NCBI GenBank assembly: GCA_012729835.1
Contig: JAAYCK010000101.1
Location: 1-41,666 of the forward strand
Direction: 5' to 3'
Source of the DNA: Syntrophomonadaceae bacterium
Lineage (GTDB): Bacteria; Bacillota; Syntrophomonadia; Syntrophomonadales; Syntrophomonadaceae
DNA length: 41,666 bases
The stretch's first letter is position 1; every line of letters starts with the position of its first letter. The notes beneath the pieces are model-generated. The model did not search any database. It saw nothing but the letters and a program-made list of their open reading frames with translations, and was not told the DNA's origin. Of this stretch, positions 1 through 9,167 are shown in pieces. The translations under genes were made by a program, and so were the position numbers.

Positions 1-1202
1 TCGGTTACGACATACATGGTAGTAGTACGGGGGTCAGTGGCGATAGAACCGGGCTGCAGAGTGGGAACAATACGGGATTTGACTGATCCGGCTTTACCGT
101 AAGTGGAAGACAAGCAGATGAAGCTCTTACCGCCCTTGGAATAGTAAGCTCCCATAACGAAATCCAGCTGTCCGCCGGTGCCGCTAATCTGCCTTACTCC
201 GGAGGTTTCGGCACTAATCTGGCCGAAGAGATCGATTTCCACTGCGTTGTTGATAGACATAAAATCGTCGATTTGGCCGATAACCCGCGGGTCATTGGTG
301 TAATCGACCGTGGCAGCCATAATTTCCGGATTATCATGGATGAAATCATAAAGCTTCTGGGTGCCGGCAGCAAAGGCATAAGCCTGGCGGCCTTTATCGA
401 TACTCTTTCTCATGCCGTTGATCTTGCCAGCTGCGGAGATATCTACGAATCCATCAACATACATTTCAGTATGCACACCCAGATCCTTAAGGTCAGACCC
501 GGCAATCAGTGAACCCACCGTATTTGGCATTCCGCCTATACCTAACTGCAAGCAGGCTCCGTTGGGGATTTCTTCCACGATCAACTGAGCCACCTTTTTG
601 TCGACTTCTGTAGGCTCACCACCGGAACCCAACTGAGCAGGCATAGGATTGGGACCCTCTACGACATAATCCACCTGGGAGATATGAATACTAACCTCAC
701 TGCCGCCGTGGACCCGGGGCATGTTTTTATTGACTTCTACTATTACATAATCAGCTTTTTCGAAAGTTGCCGCTTGATGTGACGGCGAGCAGCTGAAGTT
801 AAAGAAGCCATGTTCATCCATGGGTGATACCTGGCATATGGCAACGTTTATCTGATCAACATTTTCTCGATAATAACGGGGAACCTCAGAATAACGTATG
901 GGTATATAGAAACCAAAACCCATATCATTGATTTTACGGTCAACTCCGCTGCAGTGCCAGGAATTCCAGACAAAATGATCACCAGCATTCTCCACTTTGG
1001 CGATAGCCGGCATCCACATGGTTACTCCGCCTCTGATTTTAACATCGGTCAGTTCTTCCGCCCGGGCGGCTATAGCCTGATCGACTGCATAACTGGCACA
1101 TACACACCAGCCGTAGTCTACCCAGTCACCGGATTTAACTAATTTTGCAGCTCCTTCGGCGCTGATTAGTTTGCTCTTATACTGGTCCATGAAGTTTGCC
1201 AT
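1..1202 (-). CDS. Acetyl-CoA hydrolase/CoA-transferase family protein (C-terminus beyond window)
   Basis: I translated this frame by hand; it stays open to the window edge, so the C-terminus is missing (about 400 residues seen; the family is usually 430-450). It begins [11 protein letters not shown] at an ATG preceded by GGAGGG. Family marks are MDEHGFFNF near residue 128, [10 protein letters not shown] near 218 and HTEMYVDG near 244. The Glu of HTEM (about residue 246) aligns with the catalytic Glu of 4-hydroxybutyrate and butyryl-CoA:acetate CoA-transferases. Such enzymes move CoA between short-chain acids and acetyl-CoA in the cytosol. As last gene of a butyrate beta-oxidation operon it probably activates butyrate with acetyl-CoA. 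That substrate is inferred; 4-hydroxybutyrate or propionate CoA-transferase are alternatives. Confidence 0.9.
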   Translation of the reverse strand, partial: MANFMDQYKSKLISAEGAAKLVKSGDWVDYGWCVCASYAVDQAIAARAEELTDVKIRGGVTMWMPAIAKVENAGDHFVWNSWHCSGVDRKINDMGFGFYIPIRYSEVPRYYRENVDQINVAICQVSPMDEHGFFNFSCSPSHQAATFEKADYVIVEVNKNMPRVHGGSEVSIHISQVDYVVEGPNPMPAQLGSGGEPTEVDKKVAQLIVEEIPNGACLQLGIGGMPNTVGSLIAGSDLKDLGVHTEMYVDGFVDISAAGKINGMRKSIDKGRQAYAFAAGTQKLYDFIHDNPEIMAATVDYTNDPRVIGQIDDFMSINNAVEIDLFGQISAETSGVRQISGTGGQLDFVMGAYYSKGGKSFICLSSTYGKAGSVKSRIVPTLQPGSIATDPRTTTMYVVT

Positions 1203-1250
1203 ATTGAAACCCTCCTTCCCAACAGTAACCCTTACTTCATTTAATATTCT

Positions 1251-1305
1251 GCGCAAACCCTGTACCTGCGTAAGTTTTAGCTGCGAAACGGTACCGGGGT
1301 TGCGC
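1251..1305 (-). promoter_or_regulatory. Long hairpin between thiolase and CoA-transferase genes
   Basis: Arms at 1251-1266 and 1290-1305 pair at 14 of 16 positions (GCGCAA...TTGCGC outer, GGTACC/GGTAC inner) around a 23-nt loop. It lies in the 114-nt gap between the two genes on their mRNA. No T-run follows, so it is more likely an mRNA processing or stability element than a terminator. Confidence 0.5.
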
Positions 1306-1316
1306 AAGAATCATAT

Positions 1317-2501
1317 TTACATTTCTACGATCAGAGCAGTTCCCTGGCCGCCGCCGATGCAGAGGGTGGCCAGACCAGTCTTGGATCCGCGTCTCTTCAT
1401 TTCATAGAGCAGGTCTACCAGGATGCGAGTGCCGGAGGATCCAATCGGATGGCCGATGGCAATGGCGCCGCCGTTGACATTGACTTTATCCATGGTCTTA
1501 TCCCAGCCCAGATCTCTGGCAACAGCGATGGACTGAGCGGCAAATGCTTCGTTGGCTTCGATCAGATCGATGTCATCAACCGTCTTGTTTATTTTGGCCA
1601 GGGCTTTCTTAACCGCCGGTACCGGGCCAATACCCATGATCTTGGGATCTACGCCGCCGGAAGCATAGCTTAAGATTTTGGCCATGGGGGTGATCCCGAG
1701 TTCCTTGGCCTTGTCAGCAGACATGACAACTACTGCAGCAGCGGCATCATTGATACCGGATGCATTGGCAGCGGTTACACTGCCGTCTTTCTTGAAAGCA
1801 GGTTTCAGTTTGGCCATTGCTTCGATGGTGGCATTGTGTTTGATAAATTCATCCTGGTCAAACACCGTGTCGCCCTTCTTGCCAGGGATGACCACCGGTA
1901 CGATTTGGTCCTTGAACTTGCCGGCTTTTTGCGCGGCAGAAGCCAACTGCTGGCTGCGCAGACCAAAGGCATCCTGTTCTTCTCTGGTGATTCCGTACAT
2001 TTCATTAACATTCTCAGCGGTGATACCCATGTGGTAGCCGTTGAAGATGTCGGTCAGGCCGCCGAATACCATTTCATCGATCATGGTGCCGTTGCCCATT
2101 CTGTAGCCATAACGAGCCTTGGGAATAACATAGGGAGCAGCGCTCATGTTCTCAACTCCACCGGCTACGATGACATCGGCATCGCCGGCTTTAATGATCT
2201 GGGCAGCCAGGCTGACTGTTCTTAAGCCAGATCCGCAAACCTTGTTAAGGGTGAAAGCAGTAACTTCTTTGGGAATTCCGGCATCGATCATGCACTGGCG
2301 GGCAATGTTCTGGCCCAGTCCGGCCTGCAGGACGCAACCAAATACGACTTCGTCGACCTGTTCGCCTTTGATCCCGGCTCTCTTCAGAACTTCTTCCATT
2401 ACGATGGCACCTAATTTTCTGGATGGGGTATCTTTTAAGGTTCCGCCAAAACTACCTACTGGGGTACGGCATGCTGCTACTATTACTACTTCTCTTGACA
2501 T
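1317..2501 (-). CDS. thlA: Acetyl-CoA acetyltransferase (thiolase)
   Basis: A 394-residue thiolase of normal length, beginning [16 protein letters not shown] behind an AGGAGG site. The acylated nucleophile is Cys89 in NKVCGSGLR. The C-terminal active-site blocks are [16 protein letters not shown] (His) and [11 protein letters not shown] (second Cys). It cleaves acetoacetyl-CoA with CoA to two acetyl-CoA, the last step of butyrate oxidation; the reaction is reversible. It sits 38 nt after hbd and 114 nt before the CoA-transferase on the same strand, so it belongs to one operon. The biosynthetic direction cannot be excluded from sequence, but the gene set and apparent host favour beta-oxidation. 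Confidence 0.95.
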   Translation of the reverse strand: MSREVVIVAACRTPVGSFGGTLKDTPSRKLGAIVMEEVLKRAGIKGEQVDEVVFGCVLQAGLGQNIARQCMIDAGIPKEVTAFTLNKVCGSGLRTVSLAAQIIKAGDADVIVAGGVENMSAAPYVIPKARYGYRMGNGTMIDEMVFGGLTDIFNGYHMGITAENVNEMYGITREEQDAFGLRSQQLASAAQKAGKFKDQIVPVVIPGKKGDTVFDQDEFIKHNATIEAMAKLKPAFKKDGSVTAANASGINDAAAAVVVMSADKAKELGITPMAKILSYASGGVDPKIMGIGPVPAVKKALAKINKTVDDIDLIEANEAFAAQSIAVARDLGWDKTMDKVNVNGGAIAIGHPIGSSGTRILVDLLYEMKRRGSKTGLATLCIGGGQGTALIVEM

Positions 2502-2539
2502 GTGTTCATCCTCCTCTTAGCTGTTATACAGCATCATTT

Positions 2540-3379
2540 TTAGTATTTAAAGAAACCTTCGCCGGTTTTGCGGCCCAGCTTGTTAGCGCGGACCAGTTTA
2601 GCCAGCAAAGGGCAGGGGCGATACTTGGGATCGCCAAATTCTTTGTAAAGGGTGTTCATGATGGCCAGGCAGATATCGAGTCCGATCATATCAGCCAGAG
2701 CCAGGGGGCCCATGGGATGTCCGGCACCGAACTTCATAGAGGTGTCTACATCAGCCGGGCTGGCAACGCCTTCCATTACGCAGTACATACCTTCGTTCAG
2801 CATCGGGATGAGCAGACGATTGACAACAAACCCGGGGGCTTCGTTGATTTCTACCGGAGCCTTGCCCATCTTTTCGCAAATACCTTTTATAGCATCAAAG
2901 GTTTCCTGGCTGGTGTTGGCACCACGGATAACTTCGACCAGTTTCATAGCCGGTACCGGATTGAAGAAATGCATTCCGATAACCTTGTCAGCTCTATTAG
3001 TTGCGGCGGCGATTTCGGTGACGCTCAGTGCGGAAGTGTTGGAGGCTAAGATACAGCTGGGTTTGCAGATGCCGTCCAGTTCTTTGAAGATGCTCTTCTT
3101 GATATCCATTACTTCCAGAGCAGCCTCGATAATGAGATCACAATCGGCGGCAGCAGCCATATCTACCGTGCCGGAGATTCTACCCATTACAGCTGCCTTG
3201 TCTTCAGCACTCATCTTGCCTTTATCGACGTTCTTGCCCAGTAGTTTATCTATGCCGGCAATACCCTTGTCGACAAATTCCTGTTTGATATCGCGTACTA
3301 TTACTTCGAAGCCAGCCTGAGCTGCTGTTTGTACGATTCCTGCTCCCATAGTACCTGCGCCAAGTACCATAATCTTCAT
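2540..3379 (-). CDS. hbd: 3-hydroxybutyryl-CoA dehydrogenase
   Basis: A 279-residue protein, the usual length for this family. The N-terminal Rossmann fold starts with GAGTMGAGI for NAD(H). Catalytic-domain marks are [29 protein letters not shown] (catalytic His and Glu) and [12 protein letters not shown]. It interconverts 3-hydroxybutyryl-CoA and acetoacetyl-CoA in the cytosol. It follows crt by 42 nt and precedes thiolase by 38 nt, with a clear GGAGG site before the ATG. A second hbd occurs at 18112-18975, so the two probably serve different conditions or chain lengths. Confidence 0.95.
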   Translation of the reverse strand: MKIMVLGAGTMGAGIVQTAAQAGFEVIVRDIKQEFVDKGIAGIDKLLGKNVDKGKMSAEDKAAVMGRISGTVDMAAAADCDLIIEAALEVMDIKKSIFKELDGICKPSCILASNTSALSVTEIAAATNRADKVIGMHFFNPVPAMKLVEVIRGANTSQETFDAIKGICEKMGKAPVEINEAPGFVVNRLLIPMLNEGMYCVMEGVASPADVDTSMKFGAGHPMGPLALADMIGLDICLAIMNTLYKEFGDPKYRPCPLLAKLVRANKLGRKTGEGFFKY

Positions 3380-3421
3380 AACTAATTACCTCCTACAGCG
3401 TTTAATCAAATTTCCCGAGGA

Positions 3422-4204
3422 TTATTTTCCGGTAAAAGTAGGTTTGCGTTTTTCTAAGAAAGCTGTCATCCCCTCCTTCTGATCATTTGTTGAGAAGCAT
3501 AATCCGAATAAATCTGCTTCTATAGTCATAGCCCGGTCAATATCAGTTTGGGCTCCCTCGTTAGCAGCTACCTTGCTATACCTGACGGCGATCTGCCCAT
3601 TGCTGGCAATCTTGCGGGCGATTTTCTTTACTGTATCCATCAAGTCTTCTGAAGCAACTATCTTGTTCACCAAACCAATTCGCAGGGCTTCGCTAGCATC
3701 AATAACTTCGGCGGTATATAACAATTGTTTGGCCATTCCAGGACCTACTATGCGGGGAAGACGTTGAGTGCCGCCAAACCCAGGAGTGATTCCTAAGCCT
3801 ACTTCGGGTTGGCCAAATCTAGCATTGACTGAAGCGATTCTGAAGTCACAGCACATAGCCAGTTCACAACCGCCACCGAGGGCAAAACCATTAACTGCTG
3901 CAATAGATGGTTTTTCCATAGCCTCGATAAAACGGAATGCAGCCTGTCCTACTGCTCCAAAGATTCTGCCTTCTACTGCTGTCAGATTTTGCATATAGGC
4001 AATATCTGCACCTGCTACAAAGGATTTATCACCTGCCCCGGTGATAATCAGGACATCTACTTCTGGATCTGCTTCTACTTCCATAGCGGCAGCTTTAATT
4101 TCTAATAGGGTATCCTGGTTAAGAGCATTGAGAGCTTTGGGGCGATTGATGATAAGTATTGCGATCCTGCCTTCTTTTTCCAGTAAAATATTTTGATAAG
4201 TCAT
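3422..4204 (-). CDS. crt: Enoyl-CoA hydratase (crotonase)
   Basis: A crotonase-fold protein of 260 residues starting MTYQNILLEKEG. I chose the ATG at 4204 because GGAGAG lies just upstream; an in-frame TTG at 4219 has no site. The oxyanion-hole region is GAGDKSFVAGAD. Both catalytic glutamates are present: GGGCE and GQPE, 20 residues apart. It hydrates crotonyl-CoA to 3-hydroxybutyryl-CoA. It is the first full gene of the operon crt-hbd-thiolase-CoA transferase. Its ATG overlaps the TGA of a short upstream ORF (ATGA), which suggests translational coupling. Confidence 0.93.
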   Translation of the reverse strand: MTYQNILLEKEGRIAILIINRPKALNALNQDTLLEIKAAAMEVEADPEVDVLIITGAGDKSFVAGADIAYMQNLTAVEGRIFGAVGQAAFRFIEAMEKPSIAAVNGFALGGGCELAMCCDFRIASVNARFGQPEVGLGITPGFGGTQRLPRIVGPGMAKQLLYTAEVIDASEALRIGLVNKIVASEDLMDTVKKIARKIASNGQIAVRYSKVAANEGAQTDIDRAMTIEADLFGLCFSTNDQKEGMTAFLEKRKPTFTGK

Positions 4205-4266
4205 TTGCTCTCTCTCCAATCATTGTTTAGTCTGTGTAAGCCTTTTCTTATATATGCTTTAGACAT
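4201..4266 (-). CDS. Short leader ORF coupled to crt (21 codons)
   Basis: A 21-residue reading frame, MSKAYIRKGL to DWRESK, starts at an ATG preceded by TAAGGAGGGTG, the strongest ribosome site in this leader. Its TGA stop shares ATGA with the crt start. The peptide is basic and resembles nothing I know. The likely role is to deliver ribosomes to crt or to act as a leader peptide; that is inference. It could be chance, but a strong site plus an exact ATGA overlap is unusual. Confidence 0.5.
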   Translation of the reverse strand: MSKAYIRKGLHRLNNDWRESK

Positions 4267-4509
4267 CACCCTCCTTATCCCAAAGTGATTAAGAATTACT
4301 ATTAGTTGCCAGCTTACCTGGCGTTAATAAGCCAACCGGAGCAATTAATAGGTAAATATGTAGTAAGTTTTCTAATAACTTCCAGACCAAAATAGAATCC
4401 CCCTGACCTATAGCCCCAGTTGAATGCAAGTGGTGCGAAGTCTGGCGGATTCAATGCGATAATGAAGGGCTGTTATATGTTAACTGTTTTGAATTTAAAA
4501 AGAGGGGAG

Positions 4510-4588
4510 GCTACTATTCATGAGGAAGCAAAATTATTGGGTACTACTAGACTGGAATCACAATCACATCAACCTCATGAATAGTAGC
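4510..4588. repeat. Perfect 16-bp inverted repeat, 47-bp spacer
   Basis: GCTACTATTCATGAGG at 4510-4525 is matched exactly by its reverse complement at 4573-4588. It lies in the 5' leader expected for the sigma-54 transcript of the crt operon and also holds a tiny plus-strand ORF. Confidence 0.8.
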
Positions 4589-4603
4589 AAAATATATAAT
4601 TAA
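4520..4603 (+). CDS. Tiny ORF inside the inverted repeat (27 codons)
   Basis: MRKQNYWVLLDW to SSKIYN, then TAA. GGGGAGG lies nine bases before the ATG. The start codon lies in the left arm of the inverted repeat, so a folded RNA would hide it. No family is recognised. The peptide is not strongly hydrophobic. It may be a regulatory peptide or chance. Confidence 0.25.
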   Translation: MRKQNYWVLLDWNHNHINLMNSSKIYN

Positions 4604-4690
4604 AACATTTAAGGGGGTTACGAAGATAGTGTATTATTAAACCATCAGGGTAGAGTTAAATAGCTTGTTTTATTCCTTGCCAATTACAAC

Positions 4691-4706
4691 TGCAATTAGT
4701 GTGCCA
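4691..4706 (-). promoter_or_regulatory. Sigma-54 promoter for the crt operon
   Basis: On the minus strand the site reads TGGCACACTAATTGCA, an essentially perfect -24/-12 element (GG, ten bases, GC). It points toward the crt operon and implies a leader of about 400 nt. Sigma-54 promoters need an enhancer-binding activator; one is encoded at 19311-20972. Confidence 0.7.
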
Positions 4707-4795
4707 ACATTTCTAATAAATCATAAATTTAATATTCCCATAATATCGGCATTGACATAAAATACCAGCGATTAATAATAGCATTAATTAGCAGG

Positions 4796-4836
4796 TGCGA
4801 TGCAAAATGACATCGCATGATAATGCAATAGAGCAT
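4796..4836. promoter_or_regulatory. Dyads upstream of the sigma-54 promoter (candidate activator sites)
   Basis: TGCGATG-8-CATCGCA at 4796-4817 is a perfect 7-bp dyad, followed by ATGC-6-GCAT at 4823-4836. They lie about 90-130 bp upstream of the -24 box at 4706, the usual distance for enhancer-binding protein sites. The rest of 4607-5070 is AT-rich, with no gene seen. A plus-strand TTGACA-17-ATAATA (4752-4780) is also present there. Confidence 0.4.
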
Positions 4837-5110
4837 CACGAGAAAGGGCGTTTAATCGGCATTTAATAGTCAGAATTTTCAGAATAATGCCAAATAAATA
4901 CTAAGTAATGCGTAGAAGCATTAACGGGGTGGGAAATTAAGACCTAATTCGACAAATAAATTATTAATATTTAATTGTGAAAAGAATATCTTACAGTCTG
5001 AACGGTTAAAAGTGTAAACGTTTTGGTGCAAAAGTTATAGTTTAGTCAAGTATTTTAATTTTTTTCCGATATAATTGGAAGATGAGCGTTTATTTGGAGG
5101 AGAATTTAAG

Positions 5111-6880
5111 TTGGGTTTCATCGATGGATTAAGAGAGAGCATAAGAAAAAATGATTATCTCTGGATGGCTGTGTGGTTGCTGATCGTTATTAACCTCTGG
5201 TTTCTTATTTTTCTTAAAGGAGATCACTTTAGCTTTTTAGTCCTGCTGGGATGTGCCTTGTTAGCTGCTGGCGGATTATGGGGGATAAAGCGTTTTTCGG
5301 TGCAGTCGCTAGTCAATGAAGGCCCGGCTAACGAATATGACTATAAAATACAAGACTTCATACATGATGTCAGGCCTCTTTGTGAAAAGATTTTTGAGGA
5401 AGAGATCACAGAACTTACCCGTCCGATCATAGAAGCCATCAGGAATGATTTCAGTACCAGTTTGGCGTGGTTATGGGAAGAGACTGATGACTATGTGTCT
5501 CAGATCGAAGGGACCGTCACCCGTCTTAAACTGCTCACTACTCCGCTGGATTCTCTTAATGAGACCAGGACTAGCCTGGTAGAGCAGTTGCTGGCTGATT
5601 GCGAGCTTTTAAGCAACAACGTGCGGAATATGCATCATAGTAAAGAGAACAGTTTTATGGACCTGGAAGAATTCCTGGAAAACCAGGTCTTTGTTCTGAA
5701 AAACGAAATGGCCAAGGAAAAGGAAGTCTTCTATGATTATGTCAACCGCATGTTAACGCGTATGGCCAAGAACAAGGATGATATAGACATAGATGAATAT
5801 TTTGATATGGATAAGCTGGCCCAGCAATTTCGCGTTATGCTGGAGAAGGCTTTGCAAGCCTTCCAGATGTCCTTTTATGATTCGGTTATCCGGGAACTGG
5901 AGAATTTCTCCGGAGATATAGTAGGCCAGATGCAAAAAAATGCCAATCATATGTTCAATACCTTCCAGGATATAGTCGAAGTCCTTGAACATATGAAACA
6001 GGAAAACTGGGATGCTACTAATCTGTCACTGAGACAGCTGAATGAGTGTCTGTACCAAAGTGACGGACTACGGGAAAAATCCAGCGAGATCATGCTTACC
6101 CTGGCCTGGCAAGATATCCTGGTAGAAAAGCGCTGGCAGGAAATGAGTGAGCGTTTATTTATTGTCAGAGAACGAGCCAAGGCTAATTTAGAAGAATATG
6201 TGGCAGGTTTTATCAGCAACCGACTCAATGCAGATTATAAGGGTTTCAGCGCCATGGCTGGTAATATAGAAAACTCGGTTCTTTATAAAGCGTTGATCGA
6301 CGCTGAAGTGATATACGAGTTGTATAAAGGCAATAAACTAGACGATATTATAGAAGACGGTATTTATTCGCTACTGCAATTCGTCCGGCCGGTTGAAGCC
6401 GTTGCCGGCAGAAGCGTCAGACTTACTGAAGACGGTATAAGAACTTTAAAAAGTATGAAAAATGATATAAGATCTGGCGAATATCAAGCTTTATTTGATC
6501 GGGTTAAATCAGTTGTGAATGAACAGTGCCCGGAGGCAGCACCTTATCTAAAGGATGTTTACCCGCGTACTTTTTATGCTTATAGTAGCTATCCCTATGT
6601 CAAACAAAAACCGGATAACCTGAATCAGGCAGCCTGGTCAGTATTCCTGGAGATTACCCGCAATGATAATTATGAGGAAGAGATATATCTATTGGTAGGA
6701 TTAATGCTGGCGATTCACTCAATTAGAAATAAGTACATACATCCTCTGAAAAACCTGCCTTTGGGGTTGGAGGATATGGATGATCTGGAGGCAGTTCGCC
6801 TGGCGACCCTGAAAGCAGTTAGCATTATGGTTACCCATGAGTTTCGCGGATTATCCAAACTGAATTTCAAGGGCAAATAA
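5111..6880 (+). CDS. Membrane-anchored coiled-coil protein with HEPN-like C-terminus
   Basis: I do not recognise this 589-residue protein as a named family. I start it at TTG 5111, eight bases after GGAGGAG; an upstream in-frame TTG at 5075 overlaps a likely -10 box (TATAAT, 5070-5075) and has no site. Two hydrophobic segments (about 17-35 and 41-57) anchor it. A long, charged, helical cytoplasmic part follows. LAWQDILVEKR at 331-341 resembles the Gln-Asp helix motif seen in CheZ-like and chemoreceptor-associated proteins. Near the end, IRNKYIHP (Arg539, His544) followed by a helix fits the R-x4-H motif of HEPN domains, often RNases in defence or toxin systems. Both resemblances are inference. 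Confidence 0.85.
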   Translation: MGFIDGLRESIRKNDYLWMAVWLLIVINLWFLIFLKGDHFSFLVLLGCALLAAGGLWGIKRFSVQSLVNEGPANEYDYKIQDFIHDVRPLCEKIFEEEITELTRPIIEAIRNDFSTSLAWLWEETDDYVSQIEGTVTRLKLLTTPLDSLNETRTSLVEQLLADCELLSNNVRNMHHSKENSFMDLEEFLENQVFVLKNEMAKEKEVFYDYVNRMLTRMAKNKDDIDIDEYFDMDKLAQQFRVMLEKALQAFQMSFYDSVIRELENFSGDIVGQMQKNANHMFNTFQDIVEVLEHMKQENWDATNLSLRQLNECLYQSDGLREKSSEIMLTLAWQDILVEKRWQEMSERLFIVRERAKANLEEYVAGFISNRLNADYKGFSAMAGNIENSVLYKALIDAEVIYELYKGNKLDDIIEDGIYSLLQFVRPVEAVAGRSVRLTEDGIRTLKSMKNDIRSGEYQALFDRVKSVVNEQCPEAAPYLKDVYPRTFYAYSSYPYVKQKPDNLNQAAWSVFLEITRNDNYEEEIYLLVGLMLAIHSIRNKYIHPLKNLPLGLEDMDDLEAVRLATLKAVSIMVTHEFRGLSKLNFKGK

Positions 6881-6938
6881 CCCTGCGATGACAAATTCAT
6901 CTGTGAGTATCAGTGGTTAATTTAAAGGAGTTTTCGCT

Positions 6939-7574
6939 ATGATACCACTGCGCGACAGTACCCCGAGCAGATCCTTTCCGATTGTGACTGTGTTGATTAT
7001 CATGCTTAACTTATATATCTTCTATCAGGAGATATTAATGGGCCCCTACCTGGATCTATTCATCAGCTACTATGGCATGATCCCCGCTGACTTCAGGCCT
7101 TTCAATCTGCTGTCTTCCATTTTTCTGCATGGCGGTTGGATGCATGTAATCGGCAACATGTGGGTTTTGTGGTTGTTTGGCGACAACGTAGAGGACCATA
7201 TGGGACATTTCAAATTCCTTATATTCTATCTATTGATGGGCGGCATTGCTGGCACTACCCATTACCTGATGAATCCTGTATCCACCTCTCCTGTAGTTGG
7301 TGCTTCGGGTGCGGTGGCCGGGGTGATGGGAGCTTACTTCTTAATGTTTCGGCAGGCCAGGGTCTTTACCTACATTCCGCCTATCTTCCTGGTGACCATT
7401 CCCGCCTGGGTATACCTGGGTTTTTGGGCTCTTTCCCAACTGTACGGCGGAGCTGGCAGTCTGGCCGGGGCCACCAGCAATATAGCATTTTGGGCTCACA
7501 TCGGCGGTTTCATCGGTGGCATGATTCTCTACAAGCTGTTCCTCGATCGGAATTATGAGGAGAGTTACGAATAG
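6939..7574 (+). CDS. Rhomboid family intramembrane serine protease
   Basis: A 211-residue polytopic membrane protein. The signature blocks are HGGWMHVIGNMWVLWLFG (residues 64-81), GASGAVAG with catalytic Ser123, and AHIGGFIGG with catalytic His187, so the Ser-His dyad is intact. Rhomboids cut substrates within or next to the membrane; the substrate here is unknown. The ATG follows AAAGGAG. It lies 58 nt after the membrane-anchored coiled-coil gene on the same strand, so the two may be co-transcribed. A hairpin at 7655-7687 could end the transcript. Confidence 0.93.
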   Translation: MIPLRDSTPSRSFPIVTVLIIMLNLYIFYQEILMGPYLDLFISYYGMIPADFRPFNLLSSIFLHGGWMHVIGNMWVLWLFGDNVEDHMGHFKFLIFYLLMGGIAGTTHYLMNPVSTSPVVGASGAVAGVMGAYFLMFRQARVFTYIPPIFLVTIPAWVYLGFWALSQLYGGAGSLAGATSNIAFWAHIGGFIGGMILYKLFLDRNYEESYE

Positions 7575-7587
7575 AAGGGGATTAATA

Positions 7588-7795
7588 GACGCAGATTCTC
7601 GCAGATCGATATGATTAACGCAGATATTCTATGAGGAATACAATAAAAGGATTAAATGACCACACTTCAATAGCAGTGCTGGTCATTATTTTCTGTAATT
7701 TTGTATTTACAGTTATTATTAAAAATCTGCGTCTATCATAAATAATCTGCGTAAATCTGCGTCAAAACGGTCCGCGTCCGTCTGCGTCTATTCGT
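7588..7795. repeat. Composite intergenic repeat, ACGCAGATT type (copy 1)
   Basis: The left arm (7588-7631) has tandem GACGCAGATT, CGCAGATCG and AACGCAGAT units. The right arm (7722-7793) has the inverse, AATCTGCGT, several times. The left arm closely matches 38258-38294 (TAATAGACGCAGATT start, ATGATTAACGCA inside). It fills the gap between two convergent genes. Confidence 0.7.
7655..7687. terminator. Hairpin between convergent genes
   Basis: AATGACCA-CACT pairs with AGTG-C-TGGTCATT (12 bp with one bulge), then ATTTTCT. It lies between convergent genes ending at 7574 (+) and 7812 (-), inside the composite repeat, and may end transcription of the rhomboid gene. Confidence 0.45.
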
Positions 7796-7811
7796 TTCCC
7801 CCTTTTTCCTC

Positions 7812-9002
7812 TTACCCCTTGGTTGCGGCTGCTTCCTCATAGGCCTTGCTGCGTTTCAGGAGTTGGTCGACTTGTTCGCCGGCGGCGCGCTGATTGTCGG
7901 TGCCATGCTGCAGGAAGTAGATAGTGTTTTCGATCCGTTCCTGGCTGGCCTTGATCTCTGACCAGCGGGATTCCTCTTCAAAAAGGTTCATGCAGTCCTG
8001 AATGCTGTGACCCCGACCGGTTTCCAGATAGTAGCGGAAGGTGGACAGGGTTTTAGAATCCTGGTAGATAGAATTAACAAATGATTTTACTATTATTGAG
8101 TTATAGATCTGCAGATTGCTCTGGGCTTGCCGCAGTTTTTCCTCTGCGCTGTCGATATCTTCATAGCATAAATCCAGAAATTGCTGATAGAAGGTTCCCC
8201 AGTTCTCCAATACTGCCTTGTATCGGTCGCAGGCCTTTTCATATTCACGGTATCTAATGATGTATACTTTCATTTCGTGGTTGAAGCTTCCTTCACGCTC
8301 ACCGACCTTACGCCTACGATTCAAGAGTCCGCTCAAGGAGATTAGATTGCCCTGTGTTGGCGTATCTGCCTCCTCTTTTCTTGGTTTATCAGGAAGTATA
8401 TCCGGTTCACCGGGTAGAAGCTCTATGGTTTCCACCAGGGCGTAGCGATTTTGCAGGAGTTTGTTCAGATAATTGATATGACGATTGATCTTCTCAATTT
8501 CGCGAAGCGAGGCCAGGCACATATTAATATCTCTGATTAGTTCGGCTTCACTGCGGGCCACCCTTTTACCGTTTTTTCGAGTCTTCTGATAGGATGCCAG
8601 ATCATTATTCAGTGGGTGTTCGGCGTTCAATGTTTGCATGATATCCAGGTCATGAGCGGTAAGGGCTCCGCTCTCACCGATACTGGTCTTAACAAAGTAC
8701 AATCTAGTGTTGGTCAGCGGATAATAGTAGGGCCCGACACCTTCCAGGTATTCATTGTTTTGCAGGGTCTCCAGATCACTTCCGACCTTAAGGTCATCAA
8801 AAAGAAACTCAGACCATTTGCGGATCGGTGCATTAGGATTCATTTCCTCTCCAGCGATTTCCTTTATATCCTGGCAAAGCTCCAGAGGTATCTTAAGATA
8901 CGAGTTGTAGTAATAAAAAATAATCTGTCGGGGCTCATAATTGACCACCAATGATAGATCCGGAAAATGCGGTTCATCTTTTTGCAGAAAACTAAAAAAC
9001 AC
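7812..9002 (-). CDS. Unrecognised helical protein
   Basis: About 396 residues, not recognised. I prefer the GTG at 9002, which has GAGGGGG eight bases upstream, over an in-frame GTG at 9029 without a site. The product starts MFFSFLQKDEPHFPDLSL. The first 110 residues are mixed and aromatic-rich (FYYYNSYLKIP). The rest is mostly charged helix with coiled-coil character, split near residues 200-240 by a Pro/acid-rich linker. There is no signal peptide or membrane span, so it is probably cytosolic. It converges on the rhomboid gene and diverges from ybaK. Confidence 0.8.
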   Translation of the reverse strand: MFFSFLQKDEPHFPDLSLVVNYEPRQIIFYYYNSYLKIPLELCQDIKEIAGEEMNPNAPIRKWSEFLFDDLKVGSDLETLQNNEYLEGVGPYYYPLTNTRLYFVKTSIGESGALTAHDLDIMQTLNAEHPLNNDLASYQKTRKNGKRVARSEAELIRDINMCLASLREIEKINRHINYLNKLLQNRYALVETIELLPGEPDILPDKPRKEEADTPTQGNLISLSGLLNRRRKVGEREGSFNHEMKVYIIRYREYEKACDRYKAVLENWGTFYQQFLDLCYEDIDSAEEKLRQAQSNLQIYNSIIVKSFVNSIYQDSKTLSTFRYYLETGRGHSIQDCMNLFEEESRWSEIKASQERIENTIYFLQHGTDNQRAAGEQVDQLLKRSKAYEEAAATKG

Positions 9003-9127
9003 CGTTTCATCCCCCTCAATATAATACACTTGAATATCTATTTCTATATATTACCAAAAAATCCTGCTAAAAGGAAAAAAATTTATTAATAAGTTGCACC
9101 AAGAAATCCAGCCTGACACTTTTGCGG

Positions 9128-9133
9128 TATAAT
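9128..9133 (+). promoter_or_regulatory. -10 box for ybaK
   Basis: TATAAT 35 nt before the ATG at 9168, within the gap between divergent genes. I see no good -35 at the standard spacing. Confidence 0.4.
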
Positions 9134-9167
9134 TATTACTGAAATATTTTGTTGGGAGCATGAGTCG

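Noticed and set aside
2423-3049. 208-codon open frame opposite hbd
   Set aside because: Antisense to a clear hbd gene; no motif or start site.
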